NCBI RefSeq assembly: GCF_008364685.1
Contig: NZ_VTTL01000010.1
Coordinates: 234,831 to 298,830 of the forward strand
DNA from: Xanthobacter oligotrophicus
GTDB taxonomy: Bacteria; Pseudomonadota; Alphaproteobacteria; Rhizobiales; Xanthobacteraceae
Length of the DNA stretch: 64,000 nt
Direction: 5' to 3'
Under the pieces are notes generated by a model. The model worked only from the letters and a program-made list of their open reading frames with translations, searched no databases and was not told the origin of the DNA. Below, in pieces: positions 16,868-25,978 of the stretch. The stretch's first letter is position 1, and the number at the start of each line of letters is the position of its first letter. A program made the position numbers and the translations under genes.

Positions 16868-18564
16868 CGTCCCTCCCCCACCATGACGAAGGGCGCCCAG
16901 ATCGCCGGATGCGCCAGTGTCGGGTCCGAGGGATCGGCGATCAGCGCGAGTGTCGCGCGGCGAAAGGCTTCCGCCTTGGACAGGGCGGGTTCGGAGCGCA
17001 GTGCCGCCAGGGTTCCGGTGGTCAGCCGCGCGGCCGCATCGTCCCGCACCGGCCAGTGCGAGACCAGCAAGGTGCGTGCTCCGGCATAGAAGAATGCACG
17101 GGCAAGGCCCGACAGGCCGTCCGCGCCCGGCGTGCCGTCGCCGCCGGCGGTGTTGCAGGCGGACAGGATCACCCAGTCGGCCGCCAGGTTCAGCCGTGCC
17201 GCTTCGGAGGCGGTGAGCAGGCCGTCGTCCGGGCCGTCGGCATCCGGCGGGGTGAAGACCAGGGCGGGTTCCGACAGGCCGGGGATATCGCCCGCCAGCA
17301 GGCCGTGGGTGGCGAAGGCGAGCACGCGATAAAGCGAGAGGTCGGTCGCCTGGACCGCGCTCTTGGTGGCGGCGGCGCCGGTCCGCACCGAGTCCGGCCC
17401 GGCGCCCAGCGTGTCGGCCAGCCGGCGCAATTCCCCCTCGGTCTGCGGCAGCGGCGCGAGGCTGCGCACGGTCTCCAGATTGACCTTGCCGCCGCGCAGC
17501 AGCGTGCCTGCGGTGTCCGCGGCATTGCTTGCCACCTGGGCCGGAGAGCGGCGGCCGCCGAGCTGCGGGGCGCCATACCCGCGGAACGGCAACGGGGCGG
17601 GCGCGGCAGCGGCGGCCGCCCGCAGCGACTTGAGGCTCGACACCGAGGGTAGCGTCACGATGCCCTGCCGCTTGATCAACCAGGATGTGTCGCGCAGCGC
17701 GGAGGGGTCGATATCGTCCCCCGTGGGCTGCTCGGTCACCAGAAGGGCGAAGGGCAGCGAATCGAACGGTCGCTCGGCGACGACGAATATGCGCGCGCGA
17801 TCCGCCAGCAATCCGTCGAGCGGCGCCAGCATCCGCCGGAAGAGGTCATGGGCGGTGGCGCGGCTGAAGCTCACGCGCAAGCCGGTATCGGCGCCCTCGA
17901 CATCGGTGTCGCCGAAGTCGCGCAGCGCCGAGCGCATCACCGCGACCGCGCCCGGATCGAGCCCGGCGCGCAGGGATTTCACCTGCGTGATCAGCGCTTC
18001 GCGCTCGACAGGCACGCGATGCCAGTCCGCGGCATCGCGCGTCACCGCCCAGACGAAGGTTTCGCGGGTGGCGACAAAGACCAGCACCAGCGCCTCGTCA
18101 TCCCGCAGCAGGGCCTGCACCGCCGCGATCGGCACGGGCTGGGGCTGCGAGAGTTCGGCATAGGCTGGGAAGCGCGCGACCATGTCGCGGTTACTTTCGC
18201 CGATGCGTGCCTGGAGGACATCGACCTCCGCGCGGCGCGCCTCCACCACCGGTTCGTTGCCCGTGCCCACGGCTCCGAGGGCCTGCACGAGCGCCCGGTC
18301 GGCACTCTTCCAGGCGGCGACGAGATCCTGGCGCTGGCGCACGAGACGAGCCAGGTCGTCCGAACCGGCGGCGAAGCGCACCCCGAGCTGCGCCAGCGCC
18401 ATGCTGGCCGAGGTCAGCATGGCGCTCTGCGCCGACCGGAAGGCTTCGTCGCGCAATTGCGCCGGGGGCGGTAAGGGCTCCTGTGCCGTTCCGGGCGCCG
18501 CGCGCGACAGGAGAATGCAGAGTACGCCCAACGCAAGCAGGGCGAGGCGGCCGGCCCGGCGCAT
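16864..18564 (-). CDS. Exported CHAT-domain protease
   Basis: 566 residues with a signal peptide (1-27, ending G-T-A-Q). A helical N-terminal region (35-130) leads into the CHAT domain (about 140-560), a caspase/separase-related cysteine protease fold. The catalytic pair is His420 (F-A-T-H-G-L) and Cys470 (L-S-A-C-N-T-A). Other CHAT marks are P-F-D-S-L-P-F-A-L-L, G-L-A-R-A-F-F-Y-A-G-A and V-S-H-W-P-V. In most systems CHAT proteins carry their own TPRs and are cytoplasmic; here the repeats are on the next gene, and both proteins are exported. It overlaps both neighbours by 4 bases, so the three-gene unit is tightly coupled. Confidence 0.93.
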   Translation of the reverse strand: MRRAGRLALLALGVLCILLSRAAPGTAQEPLPPPAQLRDEAFRSAQSAMLTSASMALAQLGVRFAAGSDDLARLVRQRQDLVAAWKSADRALVQALGAVGTGNEPVVEARRAEVDVLQARIGESNRDMVARFPAYAELSQPQPVPIAAVQALLRDDEALVLVFVATRETFVWAVTRDAADWHRVPVEREALITQVKSLRAGLDPGAVAVMRSALRDFGDTDVEGADTGLRVSFSRATAHDLFRRMLAPLDGLLADRARIFVVAERPFDSLPFALLVTEQPTGDDIDPSALRDTSWLIKRQGIVTLPSVSSLKSLRAAAAAAPAPLPFRGYGAPQLGGRRSPAQVASNAADTAGTLLRGGKVNLETVRSLAPLPQTEGELRRLADTLGAGPDSVRTGAAATKSAVQATDLSLYRVLAFATHGLLAGDIPGLSEPALVFTPPDADGPDDGLLTASEAARLNLAADWVILSACNTAGGDGTPGADGLSGLARAFFYAGARTLLVSHWPVRDDAAARLTTGTLAALRSEPALSKAEAFRRATLALIADPSDPTLAHPAIWAPFVMVGEGR

Positions 18565-20912
18565 CAGCGGCTCGCCTCCGGCGGGAGCAGGTCGAGCGTG
18601 AACTGCCGCACGACCACGGAGCCTGCTTCTCCCGCCTCCTCCTCGAACGGGTTGGCGGCACGCAGGCTGGCATCGACCAGGGCCGCCCGTCCCAGCAGAT
18701 CGACGAAGCGGCGGTGGCTGGTGCCGCCGCGCATCGCTGCGGCGCCGGCCGCCGCTGCTTCGACATCGCGCTGCAGCAGATGGCAAAGCGAAGGCGGGAT
18801 GCCGCCGGTACGGGGCAGGACAAAGACGAGGATGCGGTGCAGGCCGATCTGCGACGGCCCGTTCTTGCCCCAGGTGCGCAAGGTCGTGCGCAGTACCATC
18901 GGGCCCGAGGCCTTTGCCGGCAGCGTTGCGATGCAGCCGTTCTGACGCCAGTCACGCACGGGTACGTCGATGCCCGCCAGCGGATCGAGGAAGAAGATGC
19001 CGAGATCCACATCGTGTTCGGAGCGGTTGGCGATGGTCAGGCGCACCGTATCGCAATGGGCGACGGCCGCCGCTGTGCCACTGTCCACCGGCAGCGGGGG
19101 AGAGGCCCGCGAGACCTGACCGCAACCGCGTCGCGGATCGGCGAGACGCTCGGGATCGGTCTCCCGGATCCGGTCGAGACTGATGTCGATGTCCCCCGCT
19201 CCGCCGGCCGCTCCCATTTCGGCGACGCTGGCGATGCGCACGAGATTGGCGGTGCGTGCATAGGCCCACACGGCGTTACGGAGCTGCGGAGCCAGCAGCT
19301 CGGCCGGGGTCGCGACCGGGATCGAGACGCTGCGGCCGTAGGCCTGCGGATCGCGCACCAGCAGGCTGCCTTCCGGGACCAGCCAGATCCGCCCATCGGC
19401 AAGGTGCAGGCGCAGGTCTGCGGGCTGGCCCGGCGCGACCAGCTCGACGCCGATTGCCGGTACGCCCTCGCGGGGCCGGAAGGCGAGGTCGATCACGCCT
19501 GCAACGTCAGGATGGTCGATGCCCGCCACACGGAAGCGGAAGGCGACGCCGGGGCGCTCCATCTGTGCCCAGATGTCGGCGCCGGACCCAGTCCGGCCTG
19601 CTGGCTCCGGAAGGTCGGCCACCGCCGCCCGGCTCTCACTGGCTGTGGTGGTCGCGAGCCGAACCATGCCGAGCCGGCGCGCGTCCGGCAGTGGGCCGTC
19701 GAAGAGGGCGATTTCCGAGCCTTCGTCGAAACCCTGCAGGGCACCGGCCTCGATCACCAGATCGGTTCCGTCGCGTCGCGCGGCGAAGCGTGGAACCTCT
19801 CCCGGCTGGGCGCCGAGCAAGCCGCGGCCGAGGTCGCCCTCGAAGACAGGCAGGGGGGCGTGGGCAACGCGCGCCGCGGCTGCGATGTCGAGGGAGACCA
19901 TGCGGGCGAGGTCGCGGAAGCTGCGCGCCCGTCCGGTTTCGAGGGCGCGCAGCAAATGCCAGGTGAACACGCCGAATGTGGCCTGCGGGCCGTCGCCGGC
20001 GAGCGCTTTGCCGGCGAGTCCTTCCGCCGGTGCCGGATAGGCCCGCTCGATGGCCGGGGTCCAGGAATCGACCGCGAAGAAGGCGATCAGGGAACCCGTG
20101 CCGCCGGGGGACGAGCCGTCGAGTACGCGCAGCGTACCGTTACGCTCGGGCGCTTGGGCCGGCGGTAGCAGGGGCGCAAGCCCCCGGATGGCTTCCGATG
20201 ACTTCTCCGGCCCTGCGGGCGGCACCCCGAGCATCGTGGAATCGACGCCTCGCGTGGCTTCGGCCGAGCGCGTGACCGTTCCGGCATGGCAGGCATCGAC
20301 CACGACCCATACCGTGGCGCCCTTGGCGCGGATGCGGTCGAGCGCGGCGCCAAGCTCGTTGTCGATGATGGCGTTTCGGATGGTCTTCGCCACCGGATCG
20401 TAGAGGCCGGAATCCTTGGGCAACAGAACCTGGTCAAGGCCTCCTGCCTCGGGCTGGGCACCGTCGGTGGCGACTTCCGGCTGGGTGGTGCCGTGACCGG
20501 AGAAGTGGAAAAGCACGAAGTCGCCGGGTCCGGCCCGGTCGGCGAGGCGGGCGAGCCCTTCCAGTATGGCGGCCCGCACCGGCGCGGCACGGGGGCGCGG
20601 TGTGTCGGCCGCCTCGGGCAGCCCTTCGGCCAGAACCTCGATGTCGGCGGCATCGAATGCATGGCGGGTGAGATACCGCCACAGCAGGATCACGTCGTTG
20701 CGCGGCCCGGCGAGGGCGCGGATCTTCGGCTCGTCGTAATCGGCGACGCCCACCAGCAGGGCGAGGTTGCGCGCAAAGGCAAGGTTCGGCAGCACAAGCC
20801 CGGCGGCAAGGACCAGGAGACAGGCGAACGCGCCCCTCCCGCGCCGGTTGGGCGCCCCCTTCGCCAGCACGCGCACGATCAAACGGCGCCTCGACTTGTC
20901 AGCGAACCGCAC
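18564..20912 (-). CDS. Exported caspase-family (peptidase C14) protein, copy B
   Basis: 782 residues. An Arg/Lys-rich N-terminus and hydrophobic segment (28-47) form a long signal peptide or anchor. The caspase domain (about 48-370) has His140 (F-S-G-H-G-T) and Cys208 (V-D-A-C-H-A-G). Asp73 (N-D-V) and Asp206 (D-A-C) match the basic-specificity pocket of metacaspases. The C-terminal part contains the same beta-rich domain as copy A (L-T-I-A-N-R-S; G-I-F-F-L-D-P-L-A-G-I-D). The start is GTG at 20912, with a G-rich ribosome site (GAGGGGGG) rather far upstream. First gene of caspase-CHAT-TPR. A possible promoter is TTCCGG-17-TATAGT ending at 20943 on this strand (weak). Confidence 0.9.
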   Translation of the reverse strand: MRFADKSRRRLIVRVLAKGAPNRRGRGAFACLLVLAAGLVLPNLAFARNLALLVGVADYDEPKIRALAGPRNDVILLWRYLTRHAFDAADIEVLAEGLPEAADTPRPRAAPVRAAILEGLARLADRAGPGDFVLFHFSGHGTTQPEVATDGAQPEAGGLDQVLLPKDSGLYDPVAKTIRNAIIDNELGAALDRIRAKGATVWVVVDACHAGTVTRSAEATRGVDSTMLGVPPAGPEKSSEAIRGLAPLLPPAQAPERNGTLRVLDGSSPGGTGSLIAFFAVDSWTPAIERAYPAPAEGLAGKALAGDGPQATFGVFTWHLLRALETGRARSFRDLARMVSLDIAAAARVAHAPLPVFEGDLGRGLLGAQPGEVPRFAARRDGTDLVIEAGALQGFDEGSEIALFDGPLPDARRLGMVRLATTTASESRAAVADLPEPAGRTGSGADIWAQMERPGVAFRFRVAGIDHPDVAGVIDLAFRPREGVPAIGVELVAPGQPADLRLHLADGRIWLVPEGSLLVRDPQAYGRSVSIPVATPAELLAPQLRNAVWAYARTANLVRIASVAEMGAAGGAGDIDISLDRIRETDPERLADPRRGCGQVSRASPPLPVDSGTAAAVAHCDTVRLTIANRSEHDVDLGIFFLDPLAGIDVPVRDWRQNGCIATLPAKASGPMVLRTTLRTWGKNGPSQIGLHRILVFVLPRTGGIPPSLCHLLQRDVEAAAAGAAAMRGGTSHRRFVDLLGRAALVDASLRAANPFEEEAGEAGSVVVRQFTLDLLPPEASR

Positions 20913-21011
20913 ATGGCCAGTCCGTCCCCCCTCTTTTGCCCAACTATAGGCTGCGGCCTTACGGTCCGGAAGAGGCTGGAAAAGCCCGTGATTTCAGGTC
21001 GCGCGAACGGG

Positions 21012-21569
21012 TCAGTCCCGGCAGCCGGTGAGCTTCCAGAGACCGTCCGGCGGCACGAAGCGCCGCCCGTCGCGCTTCCAGTTCCAGAACGCCTTCGACA
21101 GGCCGGGAAGCTGGAGCAGCGGCGGGGCCTTCGGCATGCCCTCGCCCGGCGGATCGACCCGCTTCAGGTCGTCGCCGAAATAATAGAGGAGCGCGGACGG
21201 CGCCGTCGTCGCGTCGAAACCCTTGCGCTTCTTGCCATCCTTGTTGCCATCCTTGCCGCTCTCCGGACTGCCCGGCGGTACCAGCATGAAGACATGCGTG
21301 GCGCTGAAGCCGGGCGGATCGGCGATGCCGAACACCGCGGTCAGCTTCTGCCGGTTCTCGGTGAGGCGAATCACCCAGGGCCGATCGGAGGACGCGCCGT
21401 CCTTGCGCGGGTGCGTGATCTCCCAGCTGTTGGCGACGCCGTCTGGCGCGCTCCAGTCGTCATCCGCGTCGAGAGGCGTATAGACGGCCTGGTCCAGCGG
21501 GCAGTCCAATGCTGCTGCCGGCACCGCAGCACCGACAAGCAGGAAGGCGGCGCAGGCGGCTCGGATCAT
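21012..21569 (-). CDS. Exported protein of unknown function
   Basis: 185 residues with a clear signal peptide (1-20, ending A-A-A-L-D). The mature protein has two cysteines near its ends (in L-D-C-P-L and L-T-G-C-R-D) that could form a disulphide, and a low-complexity Lys/Gly/Asp loop near residue 110. I recognise no family. It is 100 bases upstream of the caspase B gene on the same strand, so linkage to that operon is possible. It is divergent from the DUF2157 gene. The ATG at 21569 is chosen because it starts the signal peptide. Confidence 0.7.
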   Translation of the reverse strand: MIRAACAAFLLVGAAVPAAALDCPLDQAVYTPLDADDDWSAPDGVANSWEITHPRKDGASSDRPWVIRLTENRQKLTAVFGIADPPGFSATHVFMLVPPGSPESGKDGNKDGKKRKGFDATTAPSALLYYFGDDLKRVDPPGEGMPKAPPLLQLPGLSKAFWNWKRDGRRFVPPDGLWKLTGCRD

Positions 21570-21631
21570 GGTCGACCTCGCTGGATTTTGGCGCGAGGTT
21601 AACCGAGATGATGGGGGCGGCAAGACGGGAC

Positions 21632-22657
21632 ATGCGGATGAACGAGGACAGGGGCGCCGGGCCGATGGCGCTCGCAGGGATCCGGGTGGATCGCCATGGC
21701 GTGGACCGGCTGGCCGCCCGGGGGCTCATCTCCGATGCAGCCCGGGACGAGGCCCTCGCCTTGATCGAGCCGCCGCGCCGCTGGGGCCTGTGGGCCGGGC
21801 GGCTCATCGGCACCGTGGGCGCGGCGCTGGTGCTGTCCGGCATCGTCTATTTCTTCGCCTTCAACTGGAATGCGATCCCGCCCCTGGCAAAGCTCGGGGC
21901 CATCGCCGCGCTCATCGCGGCCTCCTGCCTTGCCGTCTTCCCCGGTTTCGGGCGGCAAGCCGTTGAGCCGGCCGCGGCCGCGGCGGTGACGCTGGTGGGC
22001 GTGTTTCTCGCCGTGGAGGGCCAGATCTACCAGACCGGCGCCGACGCCTGGACCCTGTTTGCCGCCTGGGCCGGCCTGACCCTGGCATGGGCGCTGCTCG
22101 CCTGCTCCGCGGCCACCTGGGCCGTGTGGATCGCCGTCGCCGCAGTGACCATCGTCACCTGGTGGGACCAGACGCAGCCCGCCGATGCCGCATTCCACAC
22201 CGGCCGCAACCTCAGCCTGATGGCGCTCTTCGGCATCGCGCTGGGCACGCGGGAGGCGCTGGCGGCACGGGGGGTCGTGTGGCCGGCGGCGCGCTGGACG
22301 CGGTTCTATCTCGCCCTGCCTCTCCTCGCGGCGGGGACCCAGCTGGCGTTCTTCCTGCTCGAGGAACTGCGCGGCTTCGGCCCCGCGGAATGGACGGCCA
22401 TGGTGCTGATCGCGCTTACCCTCGCCACCATGGGCGCAGTTTTCAGATACGCGATCCCCGATGTGGTCATGCTGGCGGCCGTGACCCTCGCCGGCTGCGC
22501 CATCATTGATTTCGCGTTGTTTCGCCTGCTCGCCAACGGGAGCAGGCGTGCTGACGTCGGCACCTACTTCCTGATGGGGCTGGCGACCCTCGCCTTGTTT
22601 GCAGCGGCGGTCGGGTGGCTCCGCGCGGTTTCGCGGCGGATGGAGGCCCGGCCATGA
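21632..22657 (+). CDS. DUF2157 domain membrane protein
   Basis: 341 residues. A short soluble N-terminus with the R-L-A-A-R-G-L-I-S segment typical of DUF2157 is followed by about nine hydrophobic helices (I-G-T-V-G-A-A-L-V-L-S-G-I onward). The function of the family is unknown. The start is uncertain among ATGs at 21608, 21632 and 21638. Its stop overlaps the next start by 4 bases (ATGA). First of a three-gene operon DUF2157-DUF4401-GDYXXLXY that is widespread in Proteobacteria. Confidence 0.85.
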   Translation: MRMNEDRGAGPMALAGIRVDRHGVDRLAARGLISDAARDEALALIEPPRRWGLWAGRLIGTVGAALVLSGIVYFFAFNWNAIPPLAKLGAIAALIAASCLAVFPGFGRQAVEPAAAAAVTLVGVFLAVEGQIYQTGADAWTLFAAWAGLTLAWALLACSAATWAVWIAVAAVTIVTWWDQTQPADAAFHTGRNLSLMALFGIALGTREALAARGVVWPAARWTRFYLALPLLAAGTQLAFFLLEELRGFGPAEWTAMVLIALTLATMGAVFRYAIPDVVMLAAVTLAGCAIIDFALFRLLANGSRRADVGTYFLMGLATLALFAAAVGWLRAVSRRMEARP

Positions 22658-23766
22658 CCCGTCCGTCCATCGATGCCGAAACGCTCATGGCTGCCTGGCG
22701 AGCCTCGGGCGCTCTGCCGCCGGACGCGCATGCGGCGGTGGTGGAGGCGGTGCGTGCCGCTGCCGCCGAGGAGCACCCGCCGCTTCACCTGAAGATCCTC
22801 TCCGCCGTCGGGACCCTGCTGGCGACCCTGTTCTTTCTTGCCTTTCTCATCGTCGCCGACATCATCTCGCTGAACAGCGGCAGCAACCTTCTCGGCTGGG
22901 GCCTCGCCTTCCTCGCGGCGGGCGTCGGGCTGTCCTTCGCCCTCCCCCGCACTCCACAGGGCATCGGCCGGGACATCCTCGCCCAGACTGCCTTCACCGC
23001 CACGGCGTTGGGCAAGGTGATGAGCGTCTTCGGCATCGTCTCGCTCGCGGGCGCGAGCACGCCCTGGGTGCCGACCGCCGCCATCCTGGCCGTGACCATC
23101 GCCACCTACCCGGTCTCCGCCTCCTCCCTGGACCGGGTCCTGTCGCCCTATGCGGTCGCGGCCTCGGTGCTGCTGGAGATTCTGGGGCGCAGGACCCCCG
23201 GCGGTGATCCGACCCTTGCCCTCACCGCCATGTTCACCATCGCGACGGCCTGCGCCGGCCTTATCCTGCTCGTGCACCGGGTACCATTGGCGCTGCGGCC
23301 GATCGGCATCGCCGCCCTTGCCACCATGGGCACCATCGTCTGCATCCTCGCCGCGGGGCACGACGCCGGCCTTTGGGCGAACCAGAGACCGCTGGATCCG
23401 CGGTTCATCGAGGTGGTGCTGACCGTGTCGCTGGTCGGCACCATCGCCTGGGCCGCAGGTGGGATCGGCAAGCTCGTCCGGCCGCCGCTAGCCGCGGCGA
23501 CGGCCGGCGTTGTGCTCCTGGGCTTGGCTGGCGCTCCGGGCATCAGCTTCGCATTGCTCGTGCTTATAGTGGGCCATGCCCTTCACGACGTGCCGCTGCG
23601 GGTCGTCGGCGTGCTGGCGCTGCCGGTCTTTCTGGTGCTCTGGTATTATGGACGCGACATGACCTTCCTGGAAAAGTCGGCCGCCCTGGTGGGAAGCGGC
23701 GTGCTGCTGCTCATCGGGCAGGCGGTCATCACCGGCGCTGGCTGGGATCGGGAGGACGCGCCATGA
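22654..23766 (+). CDS. DUF4401 domain membrane protein
   Basis: 370 residues with a ~50-residue soluble N-terminus and about ten hydrophobic helices. It matches the DUF4401 proteins that follow DUF2157 genes; the end segment W-Y-Y-G-R-D-M-T-F-L-E-K-S is characteristic. It overlaps both neighbours by 4 bases, so the three products are likely made in fixed proportion and may form one membrane complex. Biochemical role unknown. Confidence 0.85.
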   Translation: MTRPSIDAETLMAAWRASGALPPDAHAAVVEAVRAAAAEEHPPLHLKILSAVGTLLATLFFLAFLIVADIISLNSGSNLLGWGLAFLAAGVGLSFALPRTPQGIGRDILAQTAFTATALGKVMSVFGIVSLAGASTPWVPTAAILAVTIATYPVSASSLDRVLSPYAVAASVLLEILGRRTPGGDPTLALTAMFTIATACAGLILLVHRVPLALRPIGIAALATMGTIVCILAAGHDAGLWANQRPLDPRFIEVVLTVSLVGTIAWAAGGIGKLVRPPLAAATAGVVLLGLAGAPGISFALLVLIVGHALHDVPLRVVGVLALPVFLVLWYYGRDMTFLEKSAALVGSGVLLLIGQAVITGAGWDREDAP

Positions 23767-24257
23767 AACCGCTGATGCGGCGCGCGCTGTTCCTTGCCGC
23801 CGGCCTCGTGGTGCTTGTCACACTCGGCTGGAGCGTTCGGGATTTCGAGGCGCTGACGGCCTCAGGAGACATGGTCCTGCTGGAACTCGCTCCGGCCGAT
23901 CCGCGCTCGCTGATCCAGGGCGACTACATGCGGCTTGCCTATGCGGTGGAGCGGCAGGAGATCCACCTCGACGCACCGGCCGGAACCATCATCCTGGGGC
24001 TCGACGAGCGGCGGATCGGGCGTTTCCGCCGCCTCGGCAGCACGGTGGCTCACGGCCCCGGCGAGACGGCCTTCCGGGTGCGCCGCACCGCGTCCGGCGA
24101 CGGGGTGACCGTGGAGCCCCACTCCTTTCTGTTTCAGGAGGGGCAGGCTGACCTTTATGCGAAGGCGAGGTACGGCATCTTCCGCGTCGATGCGGGCGGA
24201 CGCCACCTGCTGGTCGGTCTCGCCGACGCCGACGCCCGCAAGATCGAGCCGCGCTGA
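23763..24257 (+). CDS. GDYXXLXY domain protein
   Basis: 164 residues. An N-terminal hydrophobic segment (5-25) acts as anchor or signal, followed by a small periplasmic beta domain with the defining motif G-D-Y-M-R-L-A-Y at about residue 53. Third gene of the DUF2157-DUF4401-GDYXXLXY operon, with a 4-base overlap to the gene before. Family function is not known. Confidence 0.88.
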   Translation: MKPLMRRALFLAAGLVVLVTLGWSVRDFEALTASGDMVLLELAPADPRSLIQGDYMRLAYAVERQEIHLDAPAGTIILGLDERRIGRFRRLGSTVAHGPGETAFRVRRTASGDGVTVEPHSFLFQEGQADLYAKARYGIFRVDAGGRHLLVGLADADARKIEPR

Positions 24258-24291
24258 CGGGACCGATGGATCAGTCCGCTCGCACCGGGGC

Positions 24292-24852
24292 CTATTCCGC
24301 CATGTTGGTCGAGCCCCGCACGGCAAGTGCCCGGACCGTCCAGGCCGCGCCGAGGATGACTGCCCCACCCGCTGCGGCGAGGAGCCAGGCCGGCATGTCT
24401 TGCCAGGGCCGCAGCACACCAGTCTTCGCCGCCGCCACCACCAGGACAGTCACGACCAGATAGGCTACAGCGGCCTGCCAGGTCTTTGCCCGCCCTCCCG
24501 CATCCGGCTCGTCATGCGGATCGAGGAAGCGTGGAGCGACAATGACGAGGTAGATGAGCTGCTGCAGCGCCCCGAGCACGAACAGCATGGCTGCCACGTC
24601 GACGAGCAGGGCCAGCGCCAGCCCGCCCGCCCCGATCACCACGGAACCGGCGGCGAGCCAGATTTCCCGCGCGCGCTCCGCCGGATGAGGGGGTGCGCCC
24701 ATGATCGCGGCATGCGCCGCATCCGCCATCGCCGAAATGGCGAGCGATCGCACCACCACCACGCCGCTCAGCACATAGAACAAGCCCAGGGCTCTCAGGC
24801 CGGCTTCGACAATGATGCTCATGTGGATTGGCTCGATGGGTTCGCTCGGCAT
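24292..24852 (-). CDS. Small integral membrane protein of unknown function
   Basis: 186 residues with four to five hydrophobic helices and a Pro/Asp-rich loop near residue 125 (P-H-D-E-P-D). No motif recognised. The ATG at 24852 overlaps the stop of the upstream gene by ATGA, so coupling is likely; an internal ATG at 24822 would remove ten residues. Convergent with the GDYXXLXY gene. Probably works with the SH3-like periplasmic protein encoded just upstream. Confidence 0.65.
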   Translation of the reverse strand: MPSEPIEPIHMSIIVEAGLRALGLFYVLSGVVVVRSLAISAMADAAHAAIMGAPPHPAERAREIWLAAGSVVIGAGGLALALLVDVAAMLFVLGALQQLIYLVIVAPRFLDPHDEPDAGGRAKTWQAAVAYLVVTVLVVAAAKTGVLRPWQDMPAWLLAAAGGAVILGAAWTVRALAVRGSTNMAE

Positions 24853-25667
24853 CAAAGCAGGGCGGACGAAAAAGCGGCGATGGACCAGCCGCCCTTGGCA
24901 TTGCGCAGGAAGCAGAGGCCCCATACGGCCGGGTCGCGCACCTGCGCGTCCTTGACCGCGCCGGCACGGCCCGAAGGCAGGCGCACGCCCCGCCATCCGT
25001 CCGGCAGGCCGTCGAGATCGCTCTGCAGATAGATGCGGCCCGGTTTCAAGGTGCCGATCACGGCTGCCTTCGCTGCGGCGGAGGCATGAACCGGCGTCGG
25101 GGCGGTCACGTAGATGCCGCGCGAGCCGTCATCGATCGTCGCGCCGGCTCCGGGATCCCAGCGCACGCCGCGATAGGTGCAGACTCCGCCTTTGGCCAAG
25201 GGGTCCCGTCCCCATTCGGGATGTTCGGTCGCATCCGCGATCATCGCCAGGGCCTGCGTGATCCGCGCGGCCGCGGGATCCACCGTCCCGCCGACAGGCA
25301 GGTCGCCTTCCAGGAAATAGCCGCCGATCTCCGCAAGCGCCGCTTCGGCATGCGGCCACGGCCCCTTCTTCTCCGCGTCGCGCCGCGTAGCCGGAGTGAG
25401 GCCCGACGAGATGATGGTCACCCTGTCCCCCATCATCGCGAAAACGGCCTGTGTATCCTTGGCGATAGCTGCCGCGCGCAGTTGTTTCGCCGCGTCAAGA
25501 AGGTCTGCGGGAGGCGTGAGGGCCGCGCCGACTTCGGCCGCGAGGGGACGGTACGGCCTTGCGTCATCCTGCGCCCGCTCTCCCGCCATCGCCCCGACCG
25601 CACCGAGGCATGCGGCAGCGGCGATGGGCAGGCTCAGCAAGCGGAAGATGGCTCGGCGCATGGACAT
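24852..25667 (-). CDS. Exported protein with SH3-like C-terminal region
   Basis: About 271 residues with an N-terminal signal peptide (ending G-A-M-A-G). The middle (about 40-130) is helical then mixed. The C-terminal 80 residues (A-A-V-I-G-T-L-K-P-G, then G-W-R-G-V-R-L-P-S-G-R-A-G) read like a bacterial SH3 domain, a fold often used for binding cell-wall peptides. Start is uncertain: ATG 25682, 25667 or 25661; 25667 has AAGAGA just upstream. Coupled by a 4-base overlap to the downstream membrane protein gene. Confidence 0.65.
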   Translation of the reverse strand: MSMRRAIFRLLSLPIAAAACLGAVGAMAGERAQDDARPYRPLAAEVGAALTPPADLLDAAKQLRAAAIAKDTQAVFAMMGDRVTIISSGLTPATRRDAEKKGPWPHAEAALAEIGGYFLEGDLPVGGTVDPAAARITQALAMIADATEHPEWGRDPLAKGGVCTYRGVRWDPGAGATIDDGSRGIYVTAPTPVHASAAAKAAVIGTLKPGRIYLQSDLDGLPDGWRGVRLPSGRAGAVKDAQVRDPAVWGLCFLRNAKGGWSIAAFSSALL

Positions 25668-25978
25668 GAGTTCTCTTCGCATCGGGAGCGCCGAAAACGC
25701 CTACGGGAAGTTGCTGATCTTGCAAGCGGGACGACATGAAAACAATCGGCGCCGATCCTTCGCGAACATGCTGAAAGCGGGTTCTGCGGTGCCTCCGTTA
25801 TTCATCCTCGCCGGCGGGACCAGGGCGAACCACCTGGGAGGAGCTTGAGGCTTCAGAAGGCGCAGCCTCAACGGGGTCGCGCCAATATCTGACGAGAGCT
25901 GTTGGACCGAGCTCCCGCGCCAGCGACAGTTTCCCCGGAAGGGCGATATGCGGAACCTTCAAGGATTTTCATTCCGCC
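25668..25978. other. Gene-free stretch with one inverted repeat
   Basis: About 310 bases without a supportable gene. It contains TTGAGGCT (25845-25852) and AGCCTCAA (25864-25871), perfect 8-bp arms around an 11-base loop. This lies ~107 bases beyond the stop of the 82-residue gene and may be a transcript end. Nothing else was recognised. Confidence 0.5.

Noticed and set aside
18207..20168. 653-codon plus-strand frame opposite the CHAT and caspase B genes
   Set aside because: Antisense shadow; the minus-strand frames carry intact catalytic motifs and 4-base gene joins.
8427..20912. Classical gasdermin-type defence system
   Set aside because: No gasdermin-like or other pore-forming protein was recognised, and the proteases have export signals, so I do not call it such.
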